The notes below the pieces were generated by a model. It searched no databases. It had not been told where the DNA came from and worked only from the letters and a program-made list of their open reading frames with translations. The position numbers and the translations under genes are program-made. From positions 186,001 to 250,000 of the forward strand of contig CAVPMA010000014.1 in NCBI GenBank assembly GCA_963706315.1: a stretch of 64,000 nucleotides of DNA, in the 5' to 3' direction. Position 1 is the first letter of the stretch. Each line of letters starts with the position of its first letter. This stretch comes from CALMEC01 sp963706315 (lineage in GTDB: Bacteria; Actinomycetota; Thermoleophilia; Miltoncostaeales; Miltoncostaeaceae). This document shows, one piece after another, positions 62,602 through 64,000 of the stretch.

Positions 62602-63681
62602 CTATGGCGTGACGGCAACCTTGACCGAGCCCGCCTCGCGTGCCGCCATGATCTGGTAACCGGACGCAGCCTGCGCCAGTGGGAGGTCGTGGGTGAACAC
62701 CGGGGAGGGATCGAGTCGGCCGGCCTCCAGCAGTGGCCAGAGATGCCGGATGTACCGTCGTGACGGGCAGACGCCGCCCCGCACCGTCAGGTTGCGCAAG
62801 AAGGCCAGGTCCCACGGAACGTCGGGGGCTCCCAGGAACACCTCCATGCCGACCCAACTGACCGTGCCGCCCGGGCGAACGGTTTGGCATGCCGAGCGCA
62901 TCGACTCGGCGGAGGAGATGCAGTCGATGACGGCTGCCGGACCACGCCCGTCCGTCACGTCTGTGAGGAGGTCGGCGAGCCCGTTGCCGCCGGCTGTGTT
63001 CACCTGATGGGTCGCGCCCAGCCGGGCCCCGAGCGTCAGGCGGTCGTCGTGGTGTCCCGCAAGAACGACATTCGCAGCTCCGAAGAGCCCCGCTGCTTGG
63101 CAGGCGAGGAGCCCGACGGCTCCGTCGCCGATCACCAGAACGGTGTCGCCCGGGGTCAGGCCCGCACCGGTCACGGCGTGGTAGGCGGTACAGAAGACGT
63201 CGGCGAGCGGAAGGACCTTCGTGTCGTACGCATCCTCGGCCAGGGCCTCGGGAATCGGCTCGAGTGTGCCATCGGCCAATGGGACGCGGACGTACTCGGA
63301 TTGCCCGCCCTCGACGTGGCCTCCCGCTGCCCAGAACGGCTGGAACCCGAAGCAGCCGCCCGCGATGCAGGAGGTGTAGAGCTCGGCGCGGCAGAACGCG
63401 CAGGTTCCGCAGCTGATCCAGAACGGCGCGAGGACCTTCTGGCCGACGCGCACGTTGCGCACGTCGGCGCCGACGGCCTCGACGACTCCGCAGAACTCGT
63501 GACCCAAGCGACAGCCGTCGGTGAAGCCGAAGCTCTCGCCATGATTGAAGATATGGAGATCCGAGCCGCAGATCGAGCCCTTCGTGACACGAACCAGGGC
63601 GTCAGTCGGTTCCACGATCGTCGCGTCGGGCACGGTCTCCACCTGGACGTGCCGGGGTCCGTTGAAGACGACTCCTCGCAT
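62602..63681 (-). CDS. Zinc-dependent alcohol dehydrogenase family protein
   Basis: A 359-residue medium-chain dehydrogenase. The catalytic zinc ligands are in SICGSDLHI (Cys), GHEFCGVVE (His-Glu) and a later acidic residue; the structural zinc loop is CGTCAFCRAELYTSC with four Cys. The cofactor site is VLVIGDGAVGLLACQAAGLFGA, with an HHDDR after the next strand. It is close in style to formaldehyde or threonine dehydrogenase-like members that oxidise small alcohols. Its start has no strong neighbour; a LuxR-type regulator is divergent 170 bases away and may control it. Confidence 0.92.
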   Translation of the reverse strand: MRGVVFNGPRHVQVETVPDATIVEPTDALVRVTKGSICGSDLHIFNHGESFGFTDGCRLGHEFCGVVEAVGADVRNVRVGQKVLAPFWISCGTCAFCRAELYTSCIAGGCFGFQPFWAAGGHVEGGQSEYVRVPLADGTLEPIPEALAEDAYDTKVLPLADVFCTAYHAVTGAGLTPGDTVLVIGDGAVGLLACQAAGLFGAANVVLAGHHDDRLTLGARLGATHQVNTAGGNGLADLLTDVTDGRGPAAVIDCISSAESMRSACQTVRPGGTVSWVGMEVFLGAPDVPWDLAFLRNLTVRGGVCPSRRYIRHLWPLLEAGRLDPSPVFTHDLPLAQAASGYQIMAAREAGSVKVAVTP

Positions 63682-63851
63682 GCCTGCCTCGCTTTCAAGA
63701 GAAGCACTGAACTTGCTCGAGGCCCACGCTAGGGCGCATCGAGTCCCCTTGCCTCAGGAGGATCCCTAGTCTCGAAGATGGCGTCTCGCACAGGGGTGCC
63801 CGAGCCGCGTACGGTTGACATCTCCACCGATCGACGCAGGAGCATCTCTCT

Positions 63852-64000
63852 ATGCCTGGGTCTCCGGGCCGACTCCACCCAGTCCCTTCTGGGCACCCCG
63901 TGCCACCGCTGCTTGGCCGAGACACCGAGCGCAGTCTGATCGCCGAGGCGCTCGGTCGAGCGCGCGACGGCGAAAGTTGTGCGCTCGCATTCGTCGGACC
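63852..64000 (+). CDS. LuxR-family AAA (LAL-type) regulator, N-terminal part
   Basis: A partial gene running off the window end. AGGAG at 63838-63842 lies 9 bases before the ATG at 63852. The first 50 residues end in LLGRDTERSLIAEALGRARDG then ALAFVG, the standard beginning of a large ATP-binding LuxR (LAL) regulator, where a Walker A motif (GEPGIGKT type) should come next just outside the window. Such regulators are ~900 residues with a C-terminal LuxR helix-turn-helix. It is divergent from the alcohol dehydrogenase gene and may regulate it. The call rests on a short stretch. Confidence 0.6.
   Translation, partial: MPGSPGRLHPVPSGHPVPPLLGRDTERSLIAEALGRARDGESCALAFVG

Noticed and set aside
62415..62612. 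A 65-codon plus-strand frame after atpC
   Set aside because: Low-quality translation; the minus-strand frame at the same place has a ribosome binding site and more protein-like residues.
63815..63820. A perfect TTGACA box before the LuxR-type gene
   Set aside because: A -10 box at the normal distance would fall on the ribosome binding site at 63838, so it cannot serve that gene; no matching -10 is seen.

Overview
The window is high-GC DNA from a bacterium that looks like a deep-branching actinobacterium (Thermoleophilia-like is my best guess, not proven). Supporting points are an F420/deazaflavin-type DUF385 protein, NarL- and OmpR-type two-component pairs, actinobacterial gene orders such as rpmE/DUF1385/prfA/prmC/tsaC and wecA/atpI-atpBEFHAGDC, frequent GTG starts, and almost universal 4-base (GTGA/ATGA) overlaps inside operons. 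About 67 protein genes or gene remnants can be supported. I see no tRNA, rRNA, CRISPR array or intact transposon.

Region by region. 0-1 kb: end of a NarL-type sensor kinase plus its regulator. 1.2-2.1 kb: a scarred locus (UPF0182-like fragment, opposing fragment, cupin). 2.4-7.5 kb: parA, an ftsZ without the usual C-terminal peptide, gamma-glutamyltransferase, a small orphan and a secreted glucuronyl C5-epimerase-like protein. 7.5-13 kb: mostly minus-strand genes (M15 peptidase, AlkA-like glycosylase, GST, DUF5666 protein, ygfZ, LON-domain protein), with a catalytically dead serine-recombinase homologue on the plus strand. 13-20.4 kb: hisC, then acyl-CoA metabolism (meaB, B12-binding mutase subunit, enoyl-CoA hydratase, etfBA) with pepA opposite. 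20.5-24.6 kb: an OmpR-type two-component system followed by two tiny membrane/secreted proteins and a ferric-reductase-like flavocytochrome, with matching 11-bp direct repeats in both promoters.

24.6-35.8 kb carries the translation and envelope block rpmE, DUF1385, prfA, orphan, prmC, tsaC, then (after a decayed lipoamide-dehydrogenase-like gene and an acyl-CoA ligase) glyA, upp, SDR, wecA. In mycobacteria wecA is followed directly by the ATP synthase operon. Here about 19 kb intervenes (35.8-55.1 kb): a frameshifted beta-propeller lipoprotein, a nitroreductase, a GT4 glycosyltransferase, a two-gene ATP-driven electron activator system (COG3581-like partner plus a double BcrA/D ATPase-DUF2229 protein), a CARDB-like secreted protein, an acyl-CoA synthetase, a catechol-dioxygenase-like VOC protein, yceI with a divergent Rrf2 regulator, a 57-residue SFPASDPP protein, and a siroheme nitrite/sulfite reductase with an extra C-terminal domain and an orphan partner. 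55.2-62.4 kb is the complete atpI-atpBEFHAGDC operon. The window ends with an alcohol dehydrogenase and the start of a LuxR/AAA regulator.

The most notable signals are: the split ATP-dependent activase pair; the dead recombinase sitting on a 25-bp dyad; a family of GGCCANNTGGCC-type dyads in intergenic regions; four genes whose best starts are CTG or ATC, each followed by ACG; and -10 boxes 6-8 bases before start codons, suggesting leaderless mRNAs. Several frame breaks (29.2, 36.9 and 41.9-42.1 kb) could be true decay or assembly indels and need read-level checking.
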